A stretch of DNA of 64,000 nt from positions 1 to 64,000 of the forward strand of contig NZ_FNIF01000026.1 in assembly GCF_900103825.1 (NCBI RefSeq), written 5' to 3'. A model generated the notes under the pieces. That model searched no databases. It was not told the DNA's origin and worked only from the letters and a program-made list of their open reading frames with translations. A program made the position numbers and the translations under genes. The first letter of the stretch is position 1. Every line of letters begins with the position of its first letter. This document shows, piece by piece, positions 25,230 to 33,420 of this stretch. This stretch comes from Paenibacillus sp. yr247. Its GTDB lineage: Bacteria > Bacillota > Bacilli > Paenibacillales > NBRC-103111.

Positions 25230-25673
25230 AAATAGCAGCCCTCTTTTCAATTCTCATTGTTTAATACTGTAAATAATCGGAAATTTAAAACTTTAATAGG
25301 TTTGAAGTTACGGAGTTTAAAAGTATGGAAAGGAAAGGATTGTTTGCTCCAGATCATCATAAAAAAAGCTCTGGAGCAGACATGTACTGCAACATGCCGA
25401 AGACGGTGGACGTGAGAATATCCTGCTGTTTGGATGTCCGAGGGAAATCTATTAAATGGATTCGAAATACAAAAACTCATTCCATATTATGTATTCGTGA
25501 AGAATTACATATATCCTTTACCTCTTTATAGAAAGTTTGTTATTGAGCTAATCTGCTAGTTACTTAAATAAACAAAAGAGGAGCTGCCGCGAAGCAAGCC
25601 CCTCAAATATAGTTAAATTGTTGAGACTCACGGATTGTAACCTGTGGTCAATTTCGTCCGATGGTCTTCCTGG
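25230..25673. other. Gap upstream of the peptide transporter operon
   Basis: AT-rich, without a convincing gene. It should hold the operon promoter, but no strong box stands out. It contains the terminator of the psiE gene listed separately at 25578-25604. A 68-codon plus-strand frame here has no ribosome binding site or similarity. Confidence 0.5.
25578..25604 (-). terminator. Terminator of psiE-like gene
   Basis: GAGGGGCT pairs with AGCTCCTC (one G-U pair) on the minus strand, followed by TTTTGTTTATTT, about 70 bases after the psiE-like stop codon. Confidence 0.7.
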
Positions 25674-26069
25674 TTAAGCATCTGAATGCTTATGCATCTT
25701 GGTTTCTAATAAAAAACTAACCAAGAGAACAAAGATAACAATTGACAATAATAAATTCTCTTGCGGTTTTCCCTGGTTTACAATAATAAATCGAATTGTT
25801 GCCGTAATCCCGACATAAAGAAGATATCGTATAGGGAAATGGTAGTTCTCTTTGAAATATTTTAAAACCATCGAAATAAACGCGAAATAAAGAAAAAAAA
25901 CTAATATATCCTGCAAAATATCATGAACGTTTAACATAGGATTAAAAAAAAATTGAATGATTTTGACAAGTTCACGGAGCATAAAAAAGGTCAGTATGAA
26001 TCCAAGCAGGATTAAAGATCCACTTAGAATAAATTGAAACCCTTTAATGACAATTTTGTTGACTTCCAT
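25674..26069 (-). CDS. psiE: PsiE family membrane protein
   Basis: 131 residues with four predicted membrane helices, matching the phosphate-starvation-inducible PsiE family: ISGSLILLGFILTFF-like first helix, then HDILQDILVFFLYFAF, YFKENYHFPIRYLLYVGITATIRFI and a final helix. The polar signature HFPIRYLLYVGITA is typical. Its function is unknown in any organism. I start it at the ATG at 26069, 7 bases after GAGGAG; a GTG at 26084 lies inside the binding site. Confidence 0.88.
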   Translation of the reverse strand: MEVNKIVIKGFQFILSGSLILLGFILTFFMLRELVKIIQFFFNPMLNVHDILQDILVFFLYFAFISMVLKYFKENYHFPIRYLLYVGITATIRFIIVNQGKPQENLLLSIVIFVLLVSFLLETKMHKHSDA

Positions 26070-26164
26070 ATAAATACTCCTCACTCGCTTAAGTTGAGCC
26101 CACCGTTGGGCTCGTAATCGTTATTCATCTTTTAATCCCTCGCCCATGGATTTTAATGACAGTG

Positions 26165-27679
26165 TTACCCTCTTTGCATAACTTTTTGAAGCATCGTCCC
26201 GGACTGCACATAATTCGTATGCCACGTTAACGCCTTCTCCAAAACGTGAGGGGTTTGCCCTCCCCTGGTCAGGGCTTCTTTATAGTAGTCCATTAATTGC
26301 ATGCGGTACATTGGATGCGCACAGCGTTCAATAATTAGATCCGCACGTTCTCTCGGCGCTAACCCCCGCAAATCAGCGTATCCTTGCTCCGTGACTACCA
26401 CATCCACATCGTGCTCCGTATGGTCTACATGAGAAACAAATGGCACAATACTTGAGATCTTCCCGTCTTTCGCAATCGATTTCGTGACGAAAATTGAGAT
26501 TCGGGAGTTACGTGCAAAATCACCCGAGCCACCAATGCCATTCATCATTTGTGTTCCCAATACATGTGTAGAGTTCACGTTGCCATAAATATCGAATTCC
26601 AACGCCGTATTTATCGCAATCAACCCCATGCGTCGAATGACCTCCGGGTGATTCGAAATCTCTTGAGGCCTTAGAATGAGTTTATCGCGGTATTTCTCCA
26701 AGTTCTGGAAAACCTGTTTCATCTTCGAGCCCGAAAGCGTAATGGAAGAACTGGAGGCATAGCAGACTTTCCCTGCATCCATTAAGTCGAACACAGCATC
26801 CTGTAGTACTTCAGAATATACCTCCAGATCAGTAAATTCCGAATTTAATAATCCGTGAAAGACTGCATTGGATACCGATCCGATGCCGGACTGGAGAGGG
26901 GCCAGGCGGTTCGTTAAACGTCCCTTTTGAACCTCCCGGCGTAGAAATGCAATTAAATGCTGCGCAATCGTTTCCGTTTCCTTGTCAGGTGCCGTAATGG
27001 TTGAAGGGGAATCTGCCTGGTTCGTGAACACAATGCCCCGTACTTTTCCTATGTCTACGGGAATTCCCAAGGTTCCGATCCGATCATTCGGCTTCGTTAT
27101 TTGAATGGGAGAACGTTCCCCCTGTTTACTCGGTTCGTACAAATCATGAAGTCCTTCTAATAATTGCGGTTGGGCCAAGTTGATTTCAACAATAATGGAC
27201 TTCGCATGTTTAGCGAACACCATTGAGTTCCCAACGGAGGTCGAAGGGATGATCATGTTGTCTTCCGTTATTGCGATCGCTTCCACAATGGCAAAATCAA
27301 TAGGCTCCAGCACTTGAGCGCGTACCAATTCCGACGTTTTGGATAAATGCTGATCTATAAAATAAAATTCGCCTTGGTTAATTTTCTTTCGCATTGTAGG
27401 ATCCGCTTGAAAAGGAAGACGCTTATGCAGCAAGCCGACTTCAGCAAACAATCTATCAATATCTGAACCAAGAGAAGCCCCAGTATATACATTAACTTTC
27501 ATTTTTTCAGTTTTCGCACGCTCAGCGAGCGCCATGGGAACCGCTTTTGCATCTCCGGCTCGAGTAAACCCGCTTAGTCCCAGCGTCATTCCGTTTTTAA
27601 TCCAGGAAGCAGCTTCTTGTGCAGAAACGACCTTCTCATGAAGGTGGTAGTTTCGAATACGATCGAAAATGTTTTCCAA
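26165..27679 (-). CDS. Acetyl-CoA hydrolase/transferase (succinyl-CoA:acetate CoA-transferase-like)
   Basis: A cytosolic class I CoA-transferase. Family marks include NGMTLGLSGFTRAGDAKAV, PLQSGIGSVSNAVFHGL, the catalytic Glu in EVYSEVLQDA and the Gly-rich oxyanion/CoA loop NGIGGSGDFARN. With the TTG start at 27679 (six bases after GGGGGA) it has 504 residues, the length of AarC/Cat1-type enzymes; the frame is open back to 27802 but without any site. It moves CoA between succinate and acetate or hydrolyses acetyl-CoA. The LytTR regulator lies 131 bases upstream on the same strand and likely controls it. Confidence 0.88.
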   Translation of the reverse strand: MENIFDRIRNYHLHEKVVSAQEAASWIKNGMTLGLSGFTRAGDAKAVPMALAERAKTEKMKVNVYTGASLGSDIDRLFAEVGLLHKRLPFQADPTMRKKINQGEFYFIDQHLSKTSELVRAQVLEPIDFAIVEAIAITEDNMIIPSTSVGNSMVFAKHAKSIIVEINLAQPQLLEGLHDLYEPSKQGERSPIQITKPNDRIGTLGIPVDIGKVRGIVFTNQADSPSTITAPDKETETIAQHLIAFLRREVQKGRLTNRLAPLQSGIGSVSNAVFHGLLNSEFTDLEVYSEVLQDAVFDLMDAGKVCYASSSSITLSGSKMKQVFQNLEKYRDKLILRPQEISNHPEVIRRMGLIAINTALEFDIYGNVNSTHVLGTQMMNGIGGSGDFARNSRISIFVTKSIAKDGKISSIVPFVSHVDHTEHDVDVVVTEQGYADLRGLAPRERADLIIERCAHPMYRMQLMDYYKEALTRGGQTPHVLEKALTWHTNYVQSGTMLQKVMQRG

Positions 27680-27810
27680 AGGGCTTTCCCCCAATTTATT
27701 TATCGTTTTCACCATTTTAACAAACGACAAAGAGGAGGAATGATTTTTCGGATGAAAATGAGGATAATCAGGACGGATCATGAATATTTTGGCCTGAAAC
27801 AATGAACTAT

Positions 27811-28455
27811 TCAGAAGCCAAGTAATTTCCGAAAATAACTGGTATATGATTGACTGACCGTAATTTTGGTTTCGTTTTTCATAATTAAGACCAATGTTGA
27901 GTGTGTATCGGGGTAGATCTCCTTTATATAGTTAACGTTAACGATAAAGGAACGGTGGCAGCGCACAAAGTAATCTTTCGGCAAAAGAAAATCGAACTCA
28001 TTTAACGTATATTTATGCGTGCCGGTCAGTTTTTCGGTAATCACATGCGTCTTACGGTCACTTGCTTCCAGATACATCACTTCCGGAAAAGGAACTGGAA
28101 CCCATCCCTCATGGTATTTTACCGTTACAACGGATTTGCCAGTCGTCAGAGTGGGAAAAATTGCAGAAACACATCCCCCCAGTTTCCCTTCATGGATCAG
28201 CGGAACCGCCATACCGTAATAGGGGACACCAAATAAATCCCGATCAATAAATTCGGAAATCTTTTGTTCTCCGGTTAGCGCTTTATGTGTAATCGTCCCT
28301 TCCTTGACGGGATCGCCTTTCTTAATTTTCAGATCGATTCTTTTACTTGGCCGATAATAAATATATTCCTCCGTATTTGAAACCGCGATGGAGACCTCAT
28401 CCGAAAATAACTCACCGATAGCATCAAACATAGAATTCATTGTAAATTGTGTCAT
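27811..28455 (-). CDS. LytTR-type transcriptional regulator
   Basis: 214 residues. The N-terminal 100 form a PAS- or GAF-like sensor (SNTEEYIYYRPSKRIDLKIKKGD, FGVPYYGMAVPLIHEGKLGG shown in part), without a phosphorylated receiver domain. The C-terminal LytTR domain (about 115-214) is clear: IMYLEASDRKTHVIT-like strand, FVRCHRSFIVNVNYI and an exposed final segment. It binds direct repeats of about 9 bp spaced by a turn in known relatives. The ATG at 28455 lies eight bases after GGAGG. Linked to a CoA-transferase gene, it may sense an acid metabolite. Confidence 0.87.
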   Translation of the reverse strand: MTQFTMNSMFDAIGELFSDEVSIAVSNTEEYIYYRPSKRIDLKIKKGDPVKEGTITHKALTGEQKISEFIDRDLFGVPYYGMAVPLIHEGKLGGCVSAIFPTLTTGKSVVTVKYHEGWVPVPFPEVMYLEASDRKTHVITEKLTGTHKYTLNEFDFLLPKDYFVRCHRSFIVNVNYIKEIYPDTHSTLVLIMKNETKITVSQSYTSYFRKLLGF

Positions 28456-28536
28456 TCTCTGCACCTCCCCTCCATTTTAAAATAACTTCATGTCTGATTA
28501 CAACGTTAAGGACATCTGTTTCCATGAAATAATGGC

Positions 28537-28572
28537 AAAAAAACGGCTTCGCATCGTTACGAAGCCGTTCTT
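28537..28572 (-). terminator. Terminator of the MDR reductase gene
   Basis: AACGGCTTCG pairs with CGAAGCCGTT, with an 8-base loop and seven Ts on the minus strand. Confidence 0.9.
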
Positions 28573-28585
28573 CGCTTTTCTACTA

Positions 28586-29605
28586 TCAGATTCCGTTCAC
28601 TTTGACGAGCATTTTCCCAAGATTCTTGCCTTCAAACAATTGCAAGAATGCTTGCGGAACTTGGTCGAAGCCCTCCATAATCGTCTCTTCGTATTTCAAC
28701 TTGCCCTCTGTAAGCCATTTCCCCAGAGCCTGAATGCCTTCGTTGGATCGGTCTGCGTAATCGAAGTAAATAAAACCTTTCATTAAGGAACGAGTTTTGA
28801 TTAATTTCCTTTGAACACGCGGGCCGTAGTCTCCATCTGTGCTGTTGTACGAAGAAATTGCTCCGCACACGGCAATTCGGGCATGAGTGTTCAGCAGGTT
28901 CATAACCTCATCGGATATGGTTCCGCCCACATTATCAAAATAAATGTCGACCCCGTCCGGACAGGCTTGTTCAAGTGCCTGACTCAGATTACCAACTGTT
29001 TTATAGTTGATCGTCTCGTCAAAACCTAGCTCGTTCTCCAAAAATTGTGTTTTTTCATCCGAGCCCGCTATGCCGACAACACGTGCCCCTTTAATTTTTG
29101 CTATCTGGCCGACAATCATGCCAACTGCTCCTGCTGCACCCGATACAACAACCGTTTCCCCTTCTTTGGGTTGTCCAATATCCAGCAAACCAAAATATGC
29201 AGTGAGCCCTGTTAGACCAAGAACGCTTAGATAAGCAGACAGAGGGGCGATCTTTTCGTCGACTTTTCGCAGCAAAGCTGCATCCACCACATTGTACAGT
29301 TGCCAGCCCAGCATGCCAATAACCTTATCTCCAACGACATACTGGTCTGATTTAGACTTCACAATTTCACCAACGACACCGCCTACAATCGGCTCGCCCA
29401 AACGGTACGGTTCGGTATACGATTTACTGTCATTCATTCTGCCCCTCATATAAGGATCTACAGATAGATAGATGGAGCGGACAACAACCTGATTTTCTCC
29501 AGGCTCTGCAAAAGGCGCCTCTCTGATTTCAAAATTTTGCTCTGTCGGCATCCCTTCGGGGCGCGATAACAATACAATCATTCGGTTAATTGTAAGGCTT
29601 TTCAT
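28586..29605 (-). CDS. NADP-dependent medium-chain reductase (YfmJ / leukotriene B4 dehydrogenase-like)
   Basis: 339 residues of the zinc-free MDR superfamily, similar to Bacillus YfmJ and to 2-alkenal/curcumin reductases. Marks: LSVDPYMRGRM near residue 50, nucleotide loop SGAAGAVGMIVGQIAK near 155-170, FDNVGGTISD, and a C-terminal FEGKNLGKMLVKV. No structural or catalytic zinc ligands are present. It reduces activated C=C bonds with NADPH, likely for detoxification. ATG at 29605 after GGGAGG. It ends with its own terminator and is 22 bases downstream of the GH130 gene, so readthrough from the sugar operon is possible. Confidence 0.9.
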   Translation of the reverse strand: MKSLTINRMIVLLSRPEGMPTEQNFEIREAPFAEPGENQVVVRSIYLSVDPYMRGRMNDSKSYTEPYRLGEPIVGGVVGEIVKSKSDQYVVGDKVIGMLGWQLYNVVDAALLRKVDEKIAPLSAYLSVLGLTGLTAYFGLLDIGQPKEGETVVVSGAAGAVGMIVGQIAKIKGARVVGIAGSDEKTQFLENELGFDETINYKTVGNLSQALEQACPDGVDIYFDNVGGTISDEVMNLLNTHARIAVCGAISSYNSTDGDYGPRVQRKLIKTRSLMKGFIYFDYADRSNEGIQALGKWLTEGKLKYEETIMEGFDQVPQAFLQLFEGKNLGKMLVKVNGI

Positions 29606-29627
29606 ATATAATCCCTCCCACTATTCA

Positions 29628-30689
29628 CTAAACGTATTCCAAGCTGTCCAGAATTTCTTTCAGACTTAACTCCGCACAAGCCATTGATGTATCTGCCACA
29701 CCGTAATACATTTTGACGATACCGCCTTCTATAATCGCTCCACAGGAGAAGACGACATCTCCGAAGAAGCCATTCTTCTCATAGTCAGCTTCCGGTTCCA
29801 TTACTGGCTTGCCCGAGCGGGCAATCACTTTCGACGGATCGTTCAAATCGAGCAGCACAGCTCCCATACAATAGCGGTGATCTAGTGTCGCACCATGATA
29901 CAATTCCAACCACCCTTTCTCCGTCTTAAAGGGAACCGCTCCTCCACCAATTCTGCCGCTATCCCACATTCCCTCCCGAAGTCCAAGGAGATGCTTATGA
30001 TTTCCCCAGTACAGCAGATTATCCGATTCTGCGATCCAGATGTTCGGATTTCCGATGCTCTTCATCGTAGGACGGTGTAAGGCGTAATATTTGCCGTTTA
30101 TTTTCTCAGGGAAGATTAGAACATCCTTATTGTCAGGTCCAAAAATCATACCATGATGCTTCGTTGTGACGAAGTCGGTTGTCGAAACCATAGACTCCCC
30201 TATACCCACCGGTGATACTACAGAGAAGTAAATGTAGTACGTATCCCCCATCTGAGTTACCCGCGGATCTTCGATTCCAAAGGTTTCCTGAATGTTGGAT
30301 GGATAGATGAAGGGCTTCTCATCCACTGTAAACTGGTGACCGTCTTTACTTCTTGCGATACGAATATAAGACAAGGAAGTCAGATATTCGAACGTCCCAC
30401 TCTTAGACTTATTCCGGATAACGCGCGGATCAGTGAAGTCATAAAGATCATCGTCCTTGCGGAACTCTATAAGTTCCAATGCATTTGTTTCCGGGTTGTA
30501 TACAGGGGCTTTCACAATATTAGGATCTTCACTTATAGGACGCTCTGCCACTCGCAGCAGCATCAGCACTTCATCCTTATAGGTGGCAATTCCCGCGTTG
30601 AAAGCTCCAATCACCTCAAAGTCTTTCCGGTGCGGTTTCACATCATACGGCGTAATCAACGGGTTCTCAGCATATCTTTGTATATTCAT
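29628..30689 (-). CDS. GH130 mannoside phosphorylase
   Basis: 353 residues, five-bladed propeller of glycoside hydrolase family 130. Family marks: YAENPLITPYDVKPH at the start, FNAGIATYKDEVLMLLRVAE, DFTDPRVI with the catalytic Asp region, FGIEDPRVT, and a phosphate-binding basic set (LHRPTMK, HHG). Enzymes of this family split beta-mannosides with phosphate to give mannose 1-phosphate. The beginning and the VIGAFNAG segment look like the Listeria beta-1,2-mannobiose phosphorylase I remember, so a beta-1,2 specificity is plausible but unproved. ATG follows AAGGAG. It lies in an operon with DUF1861 and a sugar importer. Confidence 0.9.
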   Translation of the reverse strand: MNIQRYAENPLITPYDVKPHRKDFEVIGAFNAGIATYKDEVLMLLRVAERPISEDPNIVKAPVYNPETNALELIEFRKDDDLYDFTDPRVIRNKSKSGTFEYLTSLSYIRIARSKDGHQFTVDEKPFIYPSNIQETFGIEDPRVTQMGDTYYIYFSVVSPVGIGESMVSTTDFVTTKHHGMIFGPDNKDVLIFPEKINGKYYALHRPTMKSIGNPNIWIAESDNLLYWGNHKHLLGLREGMWDSGRIGGGAVPFKTEKGWLELYHGATLDHRYCMGAVLLDLNDPSKVIARSGKPVMEPEADYEKNGFFGDVVFSCGAIIEGGIVKMYYGVADTSMACAELSLKEILDSLEYV

Positions 30690-30715
30690 TGACGTAAACT
30701 CCTTAGATGTAAAGA

Positions 30716-31660
30716 CTATTTTTCAAACCGGATAAAAGGATCCACAATCGTAATCCGATGTGCTTCTGCATCGCTTATTCCTGCATATAGGGTAGCCATC
30801 CCATCTCCATGGCGAAGGAGTCCTCCGCTAAATACTACATCCTGCAGATCAGGGCGCTTGGAAGGGCCTGGAACAAAATTGGCACGGCTTGCGATGAGCT
30901 CAATGTCTGTGCGCTCACCCGTCTTCGGATCCAAGGTGAACACCATAGGGTAATAATGACGGTCCTGATTCTGATCGTAACAAGCGATATGACCTAACAC
31001 ACCGATCTGTCCACCTGTCAGAAGGTGTGCCTCATTGGCTCCGCCCCACTCTTCATCCGAAAACTGATGATCAAAAAGGGGCGCTGCCTCAACTGCTTCC
31101 TTCGTTAACTTATCCAAAGAAGACACTTGGAAAAAGCCGATCTTACCCCGTCCACCCTTCTTCCCTTGAGGACGAGTAAACACCCCGATCTGTCCATCAT
31201 GAAGCTCGACTAACCGAAGGTCCTTCATCCCGTCGGGTCCCACAAAGAAAGGTTTCAAGCTGGAAATATCCTTACCTTTGTAAAAAGCGGTTCTCCACAT
31301 TAACGCATTTTCTTGTTCAGGATGAGGATAAATCTGTACGCCACCCACTACAAGCTCTTGACCAATCCGTGTATGGAATGGATCCTGCAGCTCCAGCACG
31401 GGTGCGCCTTTACGAGGCAGCCATTCTCCGTCTTTTTCGACAAAAAAATACACTTCAGAGTGTTCACTGTCTCGCGACTCGACCCTGCCTGCAATGACCC
31501 ATTCCCCTCCATCTTCGAAGGGAGCGGAAATATTGTATACGTCTTTGTTCCCTACACCGGTGAATGAAAGCTTCTGGGCATTCTTGATGTCCGCATCTTT
31601 TAACAGAAATTCCAGTAATAATTGTTCACAGTTTTTTAAACTAGGTTGATTAAGATCCAC
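30716..31660 (-). CDS. DUF1861 family protein, propeller fold
   Basis: 314 residues, recognised as DUF1861 by KLSFTGVGNKDVYNISAPF, VIAGRVESRDSEHSE, PFHTRIGQELVVGGV and DVVFSGGLLRHGDG. The pattern of repeated strands with short Asp-Gly turns fits a five-bladed propeller like GH130. The start is probably GTG at 31660, ten bases after AAAGGGG; a TTG at 31681 covers that site. It lies between the importer genes and the GH130 gene (26 bases). Related proteins occur in Leishmania, where to my recollection mannan-turnover enzymes belong near this fold. A second mannoside-active enzyme is a fair guess; the biochemical role is not established from this sequence. Confidence 0.85.
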   Translation of the reverse strand: MDLNQPSLKNCEQLLLEFLLKDADIKNAQKLSFTGVGNKDVYNISAPFEDGGEWVIAGRVESRDSEHSEVYFFVEKDGEWLPRKGAPVLELQDPFHTRIGQELVVGGVQIYPHPEQENALMWRTAFYKGKDISSLKPFFVGPDGMKDLRLVELHDGQIGVFTRPQGKKGGRGKIGFFQVSSLDKLTKEAVEAAPLFDHQFSDEEWGGANEAHLLTGGQIGVLGHIACYDQNQDRHYYPMVFTLDPKTGERTDIELIASRANFVPGPSKRPDLQDVVFSGGLLRHGDGMATLYAGISDAEAHRITIVDPFIRFEK

Positions 31661-31703
31661 GGAAAATTTCCCCTTTTTCAAGCAATCTCGCAGTACAGTT
31701 TGT

Positions 31704-32543
31704 TTACTTCAAGCTGACCTGCATACCCTGTTGGAAGTTCTTACCGAAAATGATAAACAGGATAATGATCGGAATGGATAACAGTACCGAACCGGCATAC
31801 AAAGGACCTGGATAAGTACCGTAAGGTCCGAACATCTGGGATAACAACACATTCAGCGTCAGCATGTCGTCACTGCGAACCATAATCATATCCCATAACA
31901 ATTCCGTCCAACGTTCCATCAGCAGGAATAAGAAAATGACACTCGTAATCGATTTGGACATTGGCATCATAATTTTGTACAGAATCTGGAGATCTTTAGC
32001 TCCATCCAACTTTGCCGCTTCAATGAACACCGTCGGAACCGCCTTGAAGAAGTTAGTGTACATGAAAATCGCCCATAAGCTGACCCCTTTTGGAATAATC
32101 AGCGCCCAATATGTATCATACCAACCGAGCTTCTGAATAATCAAGAAGCTCGGAATGAGCAGGATAATGGACGGAAAGAACATGTGAAACAGAATAAAGT
32201 TATTCACTGTATCGCGTCCACGGAATTTAAGCTTGGATAGCGCGTAAGCCACCATCACCCCAAATATCATCATGAGTACTGTAGAGCTGATTGACACAAT
32301 CACACTGTTAAGAAAAGAACCAAGCCAAGGTCGGGCTATTCCGGATTCTCCACCTGAAAACAACCAGGAGTAAGATTTTAACGAATAGGATGTAGGAATT
32401 AACTTACGATCAACTTGAGCCCAATCTGCAAATGAATTAAGCACCATATACAAGTAAGGGTATACCATAACGAGCAGAAGAACGGCCGCTATAACGTAAC
32501 GCAGGATTAGCCTGTTTTTATTATTGCCTTTAGACCCAACCAT
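31704..32543 (-). CDS. Sugar ABC transporter permease, MalG-like
   Basis: 279 residues, six helices. The EAA loop is EAAKLDGAKDLQILYKIMMPMSKS, and the family-typical first helix and MVYPYLYMVLNSF follow the basic start. I use the ATG at 32543, six bases after GGGGTG, which overlaps the preceding permease gene by 14 bases. It pairs with the MalF-like permease; no dedicated ATPase is present, so a shared MsmX-type ATPase probably powers the importer. Confidence 0.92.
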   Translation of the reverse strand: MVGSKGNNKNRLILRYVIAAVLLLVMVYPYLYMVLNSFADWAQVDRKLIPTSYSLKSYSWLFSGGESGIARPWLGSFLNSVIVSISSTVLMMIFGVMVAYALSKLKFRGRDTVNNFILFHMFFPSIILLIPSFLIIQKLGWYDTYWALIIPKGVSLWAIFMYTNFFKAVPTVFIEAAKLDGAKDLQILYKIMMPMSKSITSVIFLFLLMERWTELLWDMIMVRSDDMLTLNVLLSQMFGPYGTYPGPLYAGSVLLSIPIIILFIIFGKNFQQGMQVSLK

Positions 32544-33405
32544 TTCGAGCACCCCACTTTTCAAGCAGTTTTCTAATGATATAGATCGAGATAAAGGTAA
32601 CTATAGAAGCCAGCAGAGCCACAGCAGAAGCATAACCTGCCTGCAAGTTCTTGAAGGCTTGGCTGTAAATTTCCATCTGCCATGTATTTGTCGCGAATTT
32701 CGGTCCGCCTCCTGTCAGCTGGTAGACCTCTGTGAATATCCCGAAGGTTACACCAAATGCCAGAATAAGCGTTGTATAGAATCCCGGATACAATAACGGC
32801 AGTGTAATCTTCCAGAAGCGCTGCTTGCCGGTAACCCCATCGATTGCCGCGGCTTCATACACTTCTTGATCTATACTCTCCAGAGCAGAGGTTAAAATAA
32901 GAGCGTAATAACCCGTGAATTTCCAAGCCATGATCAGTCCGACAATGAATAACGCGGACCAGGGTGTACCTAACCAGTTAATATGAATTCCGATCTTCCT
33001 AAGGCTCATGTTCAATGGGCTGTTATAGGACAGGAAACCTTTTACAATCAAGGAAGAAACAACACCGGAAGACAGATAAGGCAAGAAAAATCCTACTAGA
33101 AACAGACTTTTGTAACGTGGAAGACTGTGTACCAATATGGATACAATTAACGCCATTATAGAGACCAATGGTACGAAGACCATCATGAATTTATACGTCA
33201 CCCAGAAAGCAGCATGAACGCCCGGTGATTTTATGGCTTTCATAAAATTATCTAGGCCGACATGTTGAAAGTCTGGAGCAATCAAATCCCAGTTCGTAAA
33301 GGATAGATAGAAGGACCACACTAACGGGATAAGGAAAAAGACGATCGAATAAAGAAGGTAAGGACTGGTGAATAACCAGCCCAACCCATTGTTGTTTTCT
33401 TTCAA
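32530..33405 (-). CDS. Sugar ABC transporter permease, MalF-like
   Basis: 291 residues, six helices, starting with LGWLFTSPYLLYSIVFFLIPL. The EAA loop is EAAAIDGVTGKQRFWKITLPLL. The start is TTG at 33405, nine bases after AGGGGG. Together with the MalG-like protein it forms the membrane pore for a saccharide, delivered by the lipoprotein encoded upstream. Confidence 0.92.
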   Translation of the reverse strand: MKENNNGLGWLFTSPYLLYSIVFFLIPLVWSFYLSFTNWDLIAPDFQHVGLDNFMKAIKSPGVHAAFWVTYKFMMVFVPLVSIMALIVSILVHSLPRYKSLFLVGFFLPYLSSGVVSSLIVKGFLSYNSPLNMSLRKIGIHINWLGTPWSALFIVGLIMAWKFTGYYALILTSALESIDQEVYEAAAIDGVTGKQRFWKITLPLLYPGFYTTLILAFGVTFGIFTEVYQLTGGGPKFATNTWQMEIYSQAFKNLQAGYASAVALLASIVTFISIYIIRKLLEKWGARNGWV

Positions 33406-33420
33406 ATTGAAGAGCCCCCT

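Noticed and set aside
25325-25531. 68-codon plus-strand frame upstream of the peptide transporter
   Set aside because: No ribosome binding site or similarity; probably chance.
28019-28250. Plus-strand frames opposite the LytTR gene
   Set aside because: Shadows of the real gene in three frames; none has a site or family match.
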